A stretch of 64,000 nt of DNA from Aureimonas ureilytica DSM 18598 = NBRC 106430 (GCF_000382705.1 NZ_ARQE01000001.1:539551-603550), one strand, 5' to 3'; positions 26,873 through 36,541 are shown, numbered from the stretch's first letter. Made by a program: numbers and translations. Notes: generated by a model not told the origin, from the sequence alone.

Positions 26873-28708
26873 ATGGCGACCGCACAGCCGCACCGCACCG
26901 CGCCGGCCCAGAACGGCAAGGCCTACGAGTTCATCGACCACGTCTTCGACGTCGTGGTGGTCGGCGCCGGCGGCGCCGGACTTCGCGCCACGCTCGGCGC
27001 GGCGCAGGCCGGCCTCAAGACCGCCTGCATCACCAAGGTCTTCCCGACCCGCTCGCACACCGTCGCCGCACAGGGCGGCGTCGCCGCCTCGCTCGGCAAC
27101 ATGGGCGAGGACAACTGGCGCTGGCACATGTACGACACCGTCAAGGGGTCGGACTGGCTGGGCGATCAGGACGCGATCGAATATCTCGTGCGCAACGCGC
27201 CCGCCGCCGTCTACGAACTCGAGCATTTCGGCGTGCCCTTCTCGCGCACGCAGGAAGGCAAGATCTACCAGCGCCCCTTCGGCGGCATGACCACCGATTT
27301 CGGCAACGGCCCTCCGGCCCAGCGCACCTGCGCCGCCGCCGACCGCACCGGCCACGCCATCCTGCACACGCTCTACGGCCAGTCGCTCCGGTACTCGTCC
27401 GAGTTCTTCATCGAGTATTTCGCGATCGACCTGATCATGGACGAGGAAGGCGCCTGCCGCGGCGTCGTCGCCCTCAACATGGATGACGGCTCGATCCACC
27501 GCTTCACCGCCAAGAAGACCATTCTGGCGACCGGCGGCTACGGCCGCGCCTATTTCTCGGCGACCTCGGCCCATACCTGCACGGGCGACGGCAACGCCAT
27601 GGTGCTGCGCGCCGGCCTGCCCTTGCAGGACATGGAATTCGTGCAGTTCCACCCGACCGGCATTTACGGCGCGGGCTGCCTCATCACCGAAGGCGCGCGC
27701 GGCGAGGGCGGCTATCTCACGAATTCCGAAGGCGAGCGCTTCATGGAGCGCTACGCTCCCTCGGCCAAGGATCTCGCCTCGCGCGACGTCGTGTCCCGCT
27801 CGATGACGATGGAAATCCGCGAAGGCCGCGGTGTGGGCAAGAACAAGGACCACATCTTCCTTCACCTCGACCATCTCGACCCGAAGATCCTGCACGAGCG
27901 CCTGCCGGGCATCTCGGAATCGGCGCGCATCTTCGCGGGCGTCGACGTCACCAAGGAGCCGATCCCGGTTCTGCCGACCGTCCACTACAACATGGGCGGC
28001 ATCCCGACGAACTATCACGGCGAGGTGCTGACCAAGAAGGACGGTGATCCGGACGCGGTCGTGCCGGGCCTCATGGCGGTCGGCGAAGCGGCCTGCGTGT
28101 CGGTCCACGGCGCCAACCGCCTCGGCTCCAACTCGCTGATCGATCTCGTCGTGTTCGGCCGCGCCGCCGCGCTGCGCTGCGCCGAGACGGTGAGCGCCGG
28201 CGAGGGACAGGCGCCGCTGCCGCAGGGCGCCGGCGAGAACTCGCTCGCCCGCCTCGACCGCTTCCGCTACGCCAACGGCTCGACCTCGACCGCCGAGCTG
28301 CGCGACAACATGCAGCGCACGATGCAGTCCAACTGCGCCGTGTTCCGCACGGGCGAAGTGCTGGAAGAGGGCCACGAGAAGATTCATCAGGTCTGGCGCT
28401 CGTCCGACGACGTGCGCGTCACCGACCGCTCGCTCATCTGGAACACCGATCTCGTCGAGACGCTGGAATACGACAACCTGATCTCCCAGGCCGTCGTCAC
28501 CATGGACTCGGCGCTCGCCCGCCAGGAATCGCGCGGCGCCCATGCGCGCGAGGACTTCCCCGACCGCGACGACGCCAACTGGATGAAGCACACGCTGTCC
28601 TTCTGCGACACGCAGAACAAGACCGTGCGCCTCGACGACCGCCCGGTCCACACCTACACGATGTCCAACCAGATCGAGTACATTGCGCCCAAGAAGCGCG
28701 TCTACTGA
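26873..28708 (+). CDS. sdhA: Succinate dehydrogenase flavoprotein subunit SdhA
   Basis: Catalytic flavoprotein that oxidises succinate to fumarate. 611 residues. The FAD-binding [16 protein letters not shown] is near residue 30; the covalent FAD histidine lies in [10 protein letters not shown]; substrate residues sit in [11 protein letters not shown] and [11 protein letters not shown]. It ends with the conserved ...APKKRVY. A terminator follows, so sdhB downstream needs its own promoter or read-through. Confidence 0.98.
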   Translation: MATAQPHRTAPAQNGKAYEFIDHVFDVVVVGAGGAGLRATLGAAQAGLKTACITKVFPTRSHTVAAQGGVAASLGNMGEDNWRWHMYDTVKGSDWLGDQDAIEYLVRNAPAAVYELEHFGVPFSRTQEGKIYQRPFGGMTTDFGNGPPAQRTCAAADRTGHAILHTLYGQSLRYSSEFFIEYFAIDLIMDEEGACRGVVALNMDDGSIHRFTAKKTILATGGYGRAYFSATSAHTCTGDGNAMVLRAGLPLQDMEFVQFHPTGIYGAGCLITEGARGEGGYLTNSEGERFMERYAPSAKDLASRDVVSRSMTMEIREGRGVGKNKDHIFLHLDHLDPKILHERLPGISESARIFAGVDVTKEPIPVLPTVHYNMGGIPTNYHGEVLTKKDGDPDAVVPGLMAVGEAACVSVHGANRLGSNSLIDLVVFGRAAALRCAETVSAGEGQAPLPQGAGENSLARLDRFRYANGSTSTAELRDNMQRTMQSNCAVFRTGEVLEEGHEKIHQVWRSSDDVRVTDRSLIWNTDLVETLEYDNLISQAVVTMDSALARQESRGAHAREDFPDRDDANWMKHTLSFCDTQNKTVRLDDRPVHTYTMSNQIEYIAPKKRVY

Positions 28709-28734
28709 TCGGGCGATCCATCGCCGCCGCATCG

Positions 28735-28762
28735 AAGGCCGCCCCTCGGGGCGGCCTTTTTA
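28735..28762 (+). terminator. Rho-independent terminator after sdhA
   Basis: AAGGCCGCCCC and GGGGCGGCCTT pair over about ten bases around a TC loop and are followed by T residues, 26 bases after the sdhA stop. Confidence 0.85.
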
Positions 28763-28820
28763 TTGAGCCGGGCGGCACGCCACCTTCCCGACGCCGGGTG
28801 TCTTCGCTATTTCGCGTGGA

Positions 28821-29987
28821 ATGAGTGTGAGGGCGCTGAGCGCGATCGGTGAGAGTCTGCTGCGGCGAAGCCGAATCCTGCGCTTCGCGGTGAAGCAGCG
28901 CCTGCGGCTGACCGACCAGCCGACGCTCGTGGTCTATCCCGGCCATCTCACCGGCGGGCGGCTGACGCTGCTCGGGCGCGTTCTGGAAGACGAGGGCGTG
29001 TTCGGCGCGCCCCATTCCAACTCGACGTTCTGGAATCTCTATCTCACCTTCAAGCGCTACGAGACCGACGAGATCGGCGGCGCGCGCCTGCGTTGGGAGG
29101 CGCTCGGCCATTCGGGCGAGGTGGTGAGCCAGCGCGACGGCTATTTCCGCATCGAGGCGGACGGCTTGCCGATGCCGGAGGGCGAGGCGCCCTGGGTCAG
29201 CGTCCGCGTCACGCTGGACACGGCGCGCGGCTACGATTTTGCGCCGATGAGCGTCGACGCGCGCGCGCGCACCGTGTCGCCCAAGGCGCGCTTCGGCGTG
29301 ATCTCGGATATCGACGACACGATCATCCACACGGGCGCCTTCAAGATGCTGCGCCATTGGCGCATCGTGACCGCCAATTCGCCCGAAGCGCGGCTGCCCT
29401 TTCCGGGGGTCTCGCGCTTCTACCGGGCGCTCGCCGAGGGCGCGTCGGGGCCGGACACGAACCCCGTCTTCTACGTCTCCTCCAGCCCCTGGAACCTCGC
29501 CGACATTTTCGAGCGCTTCATGGTGCTGCGCTCGATTCCGGTCGGCCCGATGCTCCTGCGCTCGCTCTCCTCCGACGCGCTCGGCTGGCTCCTGCGCCGC
29601 CATCACGGGCACAAGGATCGGATGATCGACGCCGTCATGGCGGCCTATCCGAACCTCTCCTTCGTGCTGATCGGCGACAGCGGCCAGAAGGACGCCGCCG
29701 TCTATGCCGAGGCCGTGGAGCGCCATCCCGGCCGCGTGCTCGCCGTCCATATCCACGACGTCCTGCCCGAGGGCTGGTCGATGGAGGGCGTGAAGGACGC
29801 GCTGCGGCGCATCGAGGCGGCGGGCGTTCCGACGACGCTTGGCCGCACGCTCGCGGACGCTGCCCGGCAGGCCGAAGGGGCGGGGCTGGTGGCCGACGGC
29901 ACCGAGCTCGCCGTGCTCTCGGAGATCGAGGCGGAAGACGGCAAGCCGAGTCGCTTCGGCCGCTTCCCGGCCATGGTCCAGCCCTGA
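28821..29987 (+). CDS. App1-type phosphatidate phosphatase family protein (DUF2183)
   Basis: 388 residues. The HAD-like signature DxDxT is DIDDTIIHTG near residue 164, followed by the PFPGVSRFYRALAEG and YVSSSPWNLADIFERF stretches and LIGDSGQKDAAVYAE. These are the hallmarks of the App1/DUF2183 catalytic domain, Mg-dependent phosphatidate phosphatases in yeast. The bacterial function is not established. It lies between sdhA and sdhB, breaking what is usually a continuous operon. Confidence 0.88.
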   Translation: MSVRALSAIGESLLRRSRILRFAVKQRLRLTDQPTLVVYPGHLTGGRLTLLGRVLEDEGVFGAPHSNSTFWNLYLTFKRYETDEIGGARLRWEALGHSGEVVSQRDGYFRIEADGLPMPEGEAPWVSVRVTLDTARGYDFAPMSVDARARTVSPKARFGVISDIDDTIIHTGAFKMLRHWRIVTANSPEARLPFPGVSRFYRALAEGASGPDTNPVFYVSSSPWNLADIFERFMVLRSIPVGPMLLRSLSSDALGWLLRRHHGHKDRMIDAVMAAYPNLSFVLIGDSGQKDAAVYAEAVERHPGRVLAVHIHDVLPEGWSMEGVKDALRRIEAAGVPTTLGRTLADAARQAEGAGLVADGTELAVLSEIEAEDGKPSRFGRFPAMVQP

Positions 29988-30132
29988 GACTGCGCCACCG
30001 GCAAAGATTCCGAAAGCTCGCTGCAGCTACAATCGTTTAAAGCGGGCCCGCGCGCATCGGCCGTGTTGCACCGCCGCGCTATTCGTGTTTAGCCCCATTC
30101 TAAAGAACTGACTTCGCAGCGGAACACGCCCC

Positions 30133-30912
30133 ATGGTGGAACTCAGCCTTCCCAAGAACTCGGTCATCGGCAAGGGCAAGACCTGGCCCAAGCCCGATGG
30201 CGCCACGAATGTGCGCGAGTTCGGCATCTATCGCTGGTCGCCGGACGACGGCCAGAATCCGCGCGTCGACACGTTCTATGTCGACACCGACGATTGCGGC
30301 CCGATGGTGCTCGACGCGCTGCTCTGGATCAAGAACAACGTCGATTCGACCCTGACGCTGCGCCGCTCCTGCCGCGAGGGCATCTGCGGCTCCTGCGCGA
30401 TGAACATCGACGGCTCCAACACGCTCGCCTGCACCAAGGGCATGGACGAAGTGTCGGGCGCGGTGAAGGTCTATCCGCTGCCGCACATGCCCGTGGTCAA
30501 GGACCTCGTGCCCGATCTGACCGTGCCTTACGCGCAGCTGCGCTCGATCGAGCCCTGGCTCCAGACCGAGACGCCGGAGCCCGAGAAGGAATGGCGCCAG
30601 AGCCACGAGGACCGCGAGAAGCTCGACGGGCTCTACGAGTGCATCCTGTGCTTCTGCTGCCAGACCTCGTGCCCGAGCTACTGGTGGAACGGCGACCGCT
30701 ATCTCGGCCCCGCCGTGCTGCTTCAGGCCTATCGCTGGCTGATCGACAGCCGAGACGAAGCCACGGGCAACCGTCTCGACCAGCTCGAGGACCCGTTCCG
30801 CCTGTATCGCTGCCACACGATCATGAACTGCACGCAGGCCTGCCCCAAGGGCCTGAACCCGGCGAAGGCCATTGCCGAAATCAAGAAGATGATGGTCGAG
30901 CGCCGCGTCTGA
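30133..30912 (+). CDS. sdhB: Succinate dehydrogenase iron-sulfur subunit SdhB
   Basis: Electron-transfer subunit with 2Fe-2S, 4Fe-4S and 3Fe-4S clusters. 259 residues. The 2Fe-2S ligands are in [16 protein letters not shown], with a later C in [21 protein letters not shown] and [17 protein letters not shown] carry the other clusters. Length and motifs are standard. It is 145 bases downstream of the App1-type gene. The gap 29988-30132 shows no strong promoter. Confidence 0.97.
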   Translation: MVELSLPKNSVIGKGKTWPKPDGATNVREFGIYRWSPDDGQNPRVDTFYVDTDDCGPMVLDALLWIKNNVDSTLTLRRSCREGICGSCAMNIDGSNTLACTKGMDEVSGAVKVYPLPHMPVVKDLVPDLTVPYAQLRSIEPWLQTETPEPEKEWRQSHEDREKLDGLYECILCFCCQTSCPSYWWNGDRYLGPAVLLQAYRWLIDSRDEATGNRLDQLEDPFRLYRCHTIMNCTQACPKGLNPAKAIAEIKKMMVERRV

Positions 30913-31004
30913 CGCTTTTCGCGCGATCCTTTTTCGCGAGACGCCTTGCATCCGCCGTCTTGGTCGCGCCGTATCTGGTGTGAACGAGACGGCGGAGCTT
31001 TTTC

Positions 31005-31628
31005 ATGATGCGTTCGAATATCCTGCGGCCGGGTCTGGTCGCGCTTGCCCTTTTCGCCAGCCTCGCGCCCGTGGCGGCGCAGGCCGAGGAGGCGATCTTT
31101 GCCGGCGGCTGCTTCTGGTCGATGGAAACCGATCTCGACCGGGTGGACGGCGTGACCTCCACGACCTCGGGCTATATCGGCGGCACGCTGAAGAACCCGA
31201 CCTATCAGGACGTGATCACCGAGCGCACCGGCCATTACGAGGCGGTGAAGGTGACCTACGACCCCGCGAAAATCTCCTACGAGAAGCTGCTCTCGGCCTA
31301 TTGGCACTCGATCGACCCGACCGACGCGGGCGGCCAGTTCTGCGATCGCGGCCCGTCCTACCGCACGGCGATCTTTCCGCTCGACGAGGCACAGCGCAAG
31401 GCGGCGGAAGTCTCCGCCAAGGTTGTTGCCGCCGATCTCAAGCAGACCGTCGCGACGCAGATCCTGCCCTCCGCGACCTTCTATCCGGCCGAGGACTATC
31501 ACCAGGACTATGCCAAGAAGAATCCCGGCCATTACAACGCCTATCGCATGGGCTGCGGACGGGATCGCGCGGTGCGCGCCGTCTGGGGCGACAAGGCGCA
31601 GATGGGCCTGAAGCCGGCTCATAGCTGA
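31005..31628 (+). CDS. msrA: Exported peptide methionine sulfoxide reductase MsrA
   Basis: Reduces methionine-S-sulfoxide in proteins. 207 residues with a Sec signal (MMRSNILRPGLVALALFASLAPVAAQA, cut near 27), so it acts in the periplasm. The catalytic cysteine is C36 in GGCFWSME, where most MsrA have GCFWG. The GHYEAVKVTYDP, SIDPTDAGGQFCDRGPSYRTAIF and PAEDYHQDY motifs are complete. A cysteine near the C-terminus (GCGRDR) may be the resolving residue. Confidence 0.93.
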   Translation: MMRSNILRPGLVALALFASLAPVAAQAEEAIFAGGCFWSMETDLDRVDGVTSTTSGYIGGTLKNPTYQDVITERTGHYEAVKVTYDPAKISYEKLLSAYWHSIDPTDAGGQFCDRGPSYRTAIFPLDEAQRKAAEVSAKVVAADLKQTVATQILPSATFYPAEDYHQDYAKKNPGHYNAYRMGCGRDRAVRAVWGDKAQMGLKPAHS

Positions 31629-31763
31629 CCTCCGCCGAGGGCGCGGGCGAACGCCTGCATTTTTTTCGGGAACCAATCGGCTCCTCGCGAACTTCCCTGC
31701 CCAAGAACGCCGGCGCCGCGTGAAACGCGCCGGCCAGCGCACGGAATTTCGCAGGAGCAGTTC

Positions 31764-32267
31764 ATGTCCAAGGCGGGCGCCACGCAGATCCATCCGACCA
31801 AGAACTCGATGAACGAGAACCTCCGGGCCTCGATGATCGAGCTTCTTCAGAAGCACCTGGCCTCGTCCATCGACCTGTCCTATTCGGCCAAGCAGGCTCA
31901 TTGGAACGTCAAGGGGCCGAACTTCATCGGCATCCACCTCCTGTTCGACCGCCTTCACGAAGAAGCCGAAGGCTATGTCGACACGATCGCCGAGCGCCTG
32001 ACGGCACTGGGCGGGCAGGCGCGCGGCACGGTTCAGGCCTCGGCCGAGGCGACGCTTCTCGACCCCTATCCGCTCGATCTCGTGGATTCGATGGAGCACC
32101 TGAAGCGTCTGGCCGACAATTACGCCAAGTGGGGCGGCTTCCTGCGCGAGGCCGTGAAGGAGGCCGACGAGGCGGGCGACGACCTGACCGCCGATCTCTT
32201 CACCGGCATCGGCCGCGCCATCGACAAGTCGCTCTACTTCCTGGAAAGCCATTTCCAGCGCGCCTGA
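31764..32267 (+). CDS. dps: Dps family DNA-protecting ferritin
   Basis: Dodecameric mini-ferritin that oxidises and stores iron and protects DNA. 167 residues. The ferroxidase ligands are in SAKQAHWNVKGPNFIGIHLLFDRLHEEAEGYVDTIAER, typical Dps. ATG follows GCAGGAG. The upstream 135 bp contain a GGGAAC that resembles a general-stress (EcfG) -35 element, without a matching -10. A terminator follows. Confidence 0.95.
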   Translation: MSKAGATQIHPTKNSMNENLRASMIELLQKHLASSIDLSYSAKQAHWNVKGPNFIGIHLLFDRLHEEAEGYVDTIAERLTALGGQARGTVQASAEATLLDPYPLDLVDSMEHLKRLADNYAKWGGFLREAVKEADEAGDDLTADLFTGIGRAIDKSLYFLESHFQRA

Positions 32268-32305
32268 CCCCGCGCGCCTGAGCGCGGCCCTGATCCGAAG
32301 CATCC

Positions 32306-32334
32306 GAAAGGCGTCCGCGAGGGCGCCTTTCTTG
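32306..32334 (+). terminator. Terminator after dps
   Basis: GAAAGGCGTCC and GGGCGCCTTTC form an 11-bp stem with one mismatch and a GCGA loop, followed by TTG, 39 bases after the dps stop. Confidence 0.65.
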
Positions 32335-32423
32335 TTGAGGGAAGGGGGGGCGCGGATCGCCCCATTGCCCGCGCCGCCCGCGCGCCTCAGACTGCGGCCT
32401 TCCGACCGGAGGCCCTTTGTCCG

Positions 32424-32888
32424 ATGAAACACCCCGACCTTCCGCTGGAGGGCGGTTGCCGCTGCGGCCGCGTTCGTCTGCGCATCTCGGCCCCGCCGCT
32501 CGCCACCTTCGCCTGCCATTGCACGGGCTGCCAGCGCATGAGTTCCAGCGCCTATTCGCTGAGCGCCATGGTGCCGGCGGCGGGGTTCGAACTCCTGTCA
32601 GGCGAGCCGGTGCGCGGCGGCCTGCGCGAGGGCGCCATCCATCACTTCTTCTGCCCGGACTGCATGAGCTGGCTCTTCACGCGCTGGGAGGGGATGGACG
32701 GGCTCGTCAACATCCGCCCGACCATGCTGGACGACACTGCCTGGTTCGCGCCGTTCATCGAGACCTATACGAGCGAGAAGCTGCCCTTTGCCGAAACGGG
32801 CGCGGCCCGCAGCTACCCGAAATTCCCCGGCGAGGCGGAGTTTCCGGGTTTGCTTCAGGCCTATGCCGAGGCCGTGGCCGGCGGCTGA
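32424..32888 (+). CDS. GFA/CENP-V family zinc protein
   Basis: 154 residues. The zinc-site cysteines of the glutathione-dependent formaldehyde-activating (GFA) family are present: GGCRCG, ACHCTGCQR and FFCPDC. Function in most members is unproven. An APPLATFACHC stretch and IETYTSEKLP tail are also typical. It is followed by a structured palindromic region before priA. Confidence 0.9.
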   Translation: MKHPDLPLEGGCRCGRVRLRISAPPLATFACHCTGCQRMSSSAYSLSAMVPAAGFELLSGEPVRGGLREGAIHHFFCPDCMSWLFTRWEGMDGLVNIRPTMLDDTAWFAPFIETYTSEKLPFAETGAARSYPKFPGEAEFPGLLQAYAEAVAGG

Positions 32889-32933
32889 CTGCGCGGACTT
32901 CAGCCTGCTCCGGGTCCTGCTTTCTCCCATTGT

Positions 32934-33006
32934 CCGGGTGCGAAAGCCGCTCGGCTTTCGCTGGACATGCGCTGGAAGCGTCGCCATCTGAAGGCGACGC
33001 ACCCGG
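32934..33006. repeat. Nested inverted repeats before priA
   Basis: An outer pair CCGGGTGCG (32934-32942) / CGCACCCGG (32998-33006) encloses hairpin CGAAAGCC/GGCTTTCG (32941-32960) and hairpin GCGTCGCC/GGCGACGC (32978-33000). Not all pairs can form at once. No T-run follows. It could be a palindromic repeat or an RNA switch-like structure ahead of priA. Confidence 0.6.
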
Positions 33007-33038
33007 GGCGGCGCTTGCATCGCGCGAACGTGCCTGCC

Positions 33039-35267
33039 ATGCCGGGCCTTTCCGTTGCGCAGCCGAGCCGACCCGCCTTGTCCCTTCCCGGAGACCTCTT
33101 TCCGGCCCGCACCGTTCCGGTGCTCGTGCCCATGCCCGCCGAGCGGCCCTACAGCTACACCGTGCCCGAGGGGATGAGGGTGCAGCCGGGCTCCATCGTG
33201 CAGGTGCCGCTCGGGCCCCGGCAGGTCGCGGGCGTCGTGTGGGACGGCGAAACCGACGCGGTGGACCCCAAGAAGCTGAAGGCGATCACCCATGCCTTCG
33301 ATTGCCCGCCGCTGCCCGAGGCGATGCGCCGCTTCATCGACTGGGTGGCGGACTACACGCTGTCGCCGCCCGGCCTCGTCGCGCGCATGGTGCTGCGCGT
33401 GCCCGTCGCCTTCGACCCCGAGCCCTTCGTGGACGGGCTGCGCCTCACCGACCACCGACCCGAACGCCTGACGCCCGCGCGCCAGAAGCTTCTGGAGACC
33501 GCGACGGCCGGGCTCGAATGGACGCGGCCGGGCCTCCTTCACGCGAGCGGCGTGTCCGCCTCCGTGCTCGACGGGCTGGTGAAGGCCGGCACGTTCGAGA
33601 CCGTGAAACTGCCGCCGCACCCGATCGTCTTTCCGCCCGACACGAGCTTCGGCCGGGCGGATTTGAGTGAAACGCAGCGCGACGCGGCCGACCAGCTCTG
33701 CGAAGCCGTGGGGGAGGGGGGCTTCTCGGTCTCGCTTCTCGAGGGCGTCACGGGCTCGGGCAAGACCGAGGTCTATTTCGAGGCGGTCGCCAAGGCGCTG
33801 GAGGCGGGGCGGCAGGTTCTGATCCTTCTGCCCGAAATCGCGCTGACGCAGAGCTTCATTGACCGCTTCCATCAGCGCTTCGGCACCGAGCCGGCGCAAT
33901 GGCATTCCGACGTGCCGCCGCGCAACCGCGAGCGCGTCTGGCGACAGGTGGCGGAAGGGCGCGTGCGGGTGGTCGCCGGCGCGCGCTCGGCCCTGTTCCT
34001 GCCGTTCCGCGACCTTGGCCTCATCGTCGTCGACGAGGAGCACGACCCCGCCTACAAGCAGGAAGACCGCACCTTCTACAATGCGCGGGACATGGCCGTG
34101 GTGCGCGGCCATATCGGCGCCTGCCCGGTGATCCTCGCTTCCGCGACGCCCTCGCTCGAAACCCGCGTCAACGCCCGCTCCGGGCGCTATCGCCATGTGC
34201 CGCTCACCGGGCGCTTTCAGGCCGCCGCCCTGCCGAGCCTGCAACTCGTGGACCTGCGCCGCCATCCGCCCGCCAAGGGGCGCTTCATCTCGCCGGTTCT
34301 CCACACGGCGATCGAGGAGACGATCGGGCGCGGCGAGCAGGCGCTTCTGTTTCTCAACCGGCGCGGCTATGCGCCGCTGACGCTCTGCCGCGCCTGCGGC
34401 CATCGCTTCCAGTGTCGGCAATGCTCGTCCTGGCTGGTGGATCACCGCCTGCGCGGCGTTCTCCAATGCCACCATTGCGGCCATTCCGAGCGCCGGCCCG
34501 AGGCCTGCCCGGCCTGCGGCACGCTGGATCACCTCGTCGCCTGCGGCCCGGGCGTCGAGCGCGTGGCTGAGGAAATGCTCCAGGCCTTTCCCGAGGCCCG
34601 CACGATCCTCCTCTCGTCCGACCTGCCGGGCGGCGCGCGGCGGCTGCGGCGCGAGCTCGACGCCGTGGCCGAGGGCGAGGCCGATATCGTGATCGGCACG
34701 CAGCTCGTCGCCAAGGGACACCACTTCCCGCTGATGACGCTGGTCGGCGCCGTGGATGCCGATCTCGGGCTCAACAATGGCGATCCGCGCGCCGCCGAGC
34801 GCACCTTCCAGCTCCTGCATCAGGTGACGGGCCGTGCCGGGCGCTCGGGGCTCCCCAGCCGGGGCCTGATCCAGACCTTCGCGCCCGAACATGCCGTGAT
34901 GCAGGCGATCGCGGCCGGCGACCCCGAGCGATTCTACGAACGCGAAACGGCCGAGCGCGAACGCGCCGGCCTTCCGCCCTTCGGCCGCCTCGCCGCCATC
35001 ATCGTCTCGGCCGATTCGCGGCGCGAGGCGGAGGAATACGGTCGCCTCCTGCGCATCGCCGCGCCCGAGGACGACGATCTCGAAGTGCTCGGCCCCGCCG
35101 AAGCGCCGCTCGGCCTCGTGCGCGGGCGCCATCGCTTCCGACTGCTGATCCAGGGCGGCAAGCGCGCGCCGATCCAGAGCTTCGTGCGCGCGATGATGGC
35201 AAGCGCCCCGAAGGCGCGCGGATCGGTGCAGGTTCAGATCGACATCGACCCGCAAAGCTTCCTATGA
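33039..35267 (+). CDS. priA: Primosomal protein N' (replication restart helicase PriA)
   Basis: 3'-5' helicase that restarts stalled forks. About 742 residues. An N-terminal DNA-binding domain (TVPVLVPMPAERPYSYTVPEGMRVQPGSIVQVPLG) is followed by Walker A GVTGSGKTEV, the DEEH box (VDEEHDPAYKQED) and paired zinc motifs CRACGHRFQCRQC, CHHCGH, CPACG. ATG at 33039 is preferred because the earlier ATG at 32967 lies inside a palindromic element, but neither has a good ribosome site. Confidence 0.94.
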   Translation: MPGLSVAQPSRPALSLPGDLFPARTVPVLVPMPAERPYSYTVPEGMRVQPGSIVQVPLGPRQVAGVVWDGETDAVDPKKLKAITHAFDCPPLPEAMRRFIDWVADYTLSPPGLVARMVLRVPVAFDPEPFVDGLRLTDHRPERLTPARQKLLETATAGLEWTRPGLLHASGVSASVLDGLVKAGTFETVKLPPHPIVFPPDTSFGRADLSETQRDAADQLCEAVGEGGFSVSLLEGVTGSGKTEVYFEAVAKALEAGRQVLILLPEIALTQSFIDRFHQRFGTEPAQWHSDVPPRNRERVWRQVAEGRVRVVAGARSALFLPFRDLGLIVVDEEHDPAYKQEDRTFYNARDMAVVRGHIGACPVILASATPSLETRVNARSGRYRHVPLTGRFQAAALPSLQLVDLRRHPPAKGRFISPVLHTAIEETIGRGEQALLFLNRRGYAPLTLCRACGHRFQCRQCSSWLVDHRLRGVLQCHHCGHSERRPEACPACGTLDHLVACGPGVERVAEEMLQAFPEARTILLSSDLPGGARRLRRELDAVAEGEADIVIGTQLVAKGHHFPLMTLVGAVDADLGLNNGDPRAAERTFQLLHQVTGRAGRSGLPSRGLIQTFAPEHAVMQAIAAGDPERFYERETAERERAGLPPFGRLAAIIVSADSRREAEEYGRLLRIAAPEDDDLEVLGPAEAPLGLVRGRHRFRLLIQGGKRAPIQSFVRAMMASAPKARGSVQVQIDIDPQSFL

Positions 35268-35298
35268 GGAACGAGCGGCGAGACGACGGGGCAGGGAC

Positions 35299-35970
35299 AT
35301 GAGCGAGCGGAAAGGCGGCGAGCGGCGGCGCGGGTTTCGAGGGATCGGCGCGCTGATTCTGGGACTGGCCCTGTCCGGCGCGGCGAACGCGGCGAGCGAA
35401 CCGGCGACGCGGACGGCAACGGAGGCTCCAAGCGCCCAAGCGGGTGCTTCATCCGCCCAGACGAGTGCTTCACCCGCCCAGACGGGTGCTTCACCCGCCC
35501 CGGCGGCGGGCGCACAAGCGCCGACGACCGCTCTCGCGTCCCCCGCCGACGCGGCGCAAACCGCGTCCACCCTCCTTTGGTATCCCGCGCCCGCGCGCTG
35601 CGCCTTCTTCACGCCCGAGGATTGGGCGCGCTTTCGCCCGGGCGATCCCGCCACCTGGCGGTTCCGCTTCCTCGTTCTCGCCGGGCCCAAGCCCAGCGAA
35701 TCAGCCGAGCGACCCGAACGTGGCTATGTCATGAAGGACGGGCTCGTGCGCGAGCTGGAGAAAGTCCGCAGCGGACCGGACGCGGAGGGCGCGAGCGTCA
35801 CCGTCTGGCGCTCGGCCGGCGAGCCGCGCCTCAACATCACCACGACGCTGCGCCCCGCGCCGGACGACAAGGCCGAGCCCGCCGGGCGCCAGCGCCTCGG
35901 TGGCACGCTCGCCACGGTTCGGGGCGAAGGGCGCGACGTCACCGACATCGTCGGCACCTGCGAGGACTGA
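35299..35970 (+). CDS. Secreted hypothetical protein with ASPAQTG repeats
   Basis: 223 residues. A signal peptide (FRGIGALILGLALSGAANA) is followed by a low-complexity Ala/Ser/Thr-rich segment that contains three near-identical ASxAQTx units (bases about 35441-35508), then a globular region with a WYPAPARCAFFTPEDWARFRPGDPATWRF start and a C-terminal ...DIVGTCED. No family recognised. Predicted periplasmic or exported. It follows priA after 31 bases. Confidence 0.65.
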   Translation: MSERKGGERRRGFRGIGALILGLALSGAANAASEPATRTATEAPSAQAGASSAQTSASPAQTGASPAPAAGAQAPTTALASPADAAQTASTLLWYPAPARCAFFTPEDWARFRPGDPATWRFRFLVLAGPKPSESAERPERGYVMKDGLVRELEKVRSGPDAEGASVTVWRSAGEPRLNITTTLRPAPDDKAEPAGRQRLGGTLATVRGEGRDVTDIVGTCED

Positions 35971-36056
35971 CGCGGCTTGACCTCGTCGCCGCGCTCGCGT
36001 TCCTCGCAAACCAGACGCCCATCCCGGCCCGTTCACCTTTTCGCGAGCATTTTCCC

Positions 36057-36455
36057 ATGAGCTTCGAGCTTCCCACCACTCTGCCCGATCTTCTGCCCTT
36101 CATCGCGGCCTGCGTTTCCGTGCTTTACGGGCTCTTCGCCCTCTTCGCGCCGCGCCTCTTCCTGCGCGCCCACGGGCTGATGGCGGTGGAAACGCGGCGC
36201 ACGGGACTGGCGGAAATTCGGGGCACGATCGCGGGCTTTCCCTTGGGGCTCGGCGTCGCTCTCCTGACGCTCGGCTCCTACCAGACCTTGATTCAGCTCG
36301 CGATCGGCGCGGCCTGGCTCTTCGTCGCCTTCGGGCGCCTCGTCTCCATCCTCTCGGACAAGGGCGCCACGCTTCTCAACTGGGCGCTGTTTCTGTTCAA
36401 CCTCGCCCTTGCCGCGCTCTGCCTCGCGCCCGCCTTCGGCCTCGTCGCGGCGTGA
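36057..36455 (+). CDS. DUF4345-like small membrane protein
   Basis: 132 residues and four hydrophobic helices. The RGTIAGFPLGLGVALLTLGS and AFGRLVSILSDKG stretches resemble the DUF4345 family of unknown function. ATG at 36057 closely follows the preceding gene's stop by 86 bases. Not obviously linked to the following atp operon. Confidence 0.65.
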   Translation: MSFELPTTLPDLLPFIAACVSVLYGLFALFAPRLFLRAHGLMAVETRRTGLAEIRGTIAGFPLGLGVALLTLGSYQTLIQLAIGAAWLFVAFGRLVSILSDKGATLLNWALFLFNLALAALCLAPAFGLVAA

Positions 36456-36512
36456 GGGCGCGGGGCGCGTAAAGCACGCCGAGCTATCGAAAAAATGGGC
36501 GCGAAAGCTCCA

Positions 36513-36541
36513 TTGTCGTCCCCGGATCGCTGTGTTAGACG
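36513..36541 (+). promoter_or_regulatory. Possible atp operon promoter
   Basis: TTGTCG lies about 16-17 bp upstream of TTAGAC, roughly 130 bp before atpH. Both hexamers match only in part. Confidence 0.3.

Noticed and set aside
26756-28732. 658-codon open frame antisense to sdhA
   Set aside because: Shadow of sdhA; covers the conserved flavoprotein in reverse.
31629-31763. EcfG-type stress promoter before dps
   Set aside because: GGGAAC is present but no CGTT-like -10 lies at the right distance.
32967-33038. Upstream priA start at ATG 32967
   Set aside because: Lies inside an inverted repeat and gives a basic, unconserved extension.
32598-35255. 885-codon open frame antisense to priA
   Set aside because: Mirror of a real gene; composition is typical of reverse-frame GC3 artefacts.
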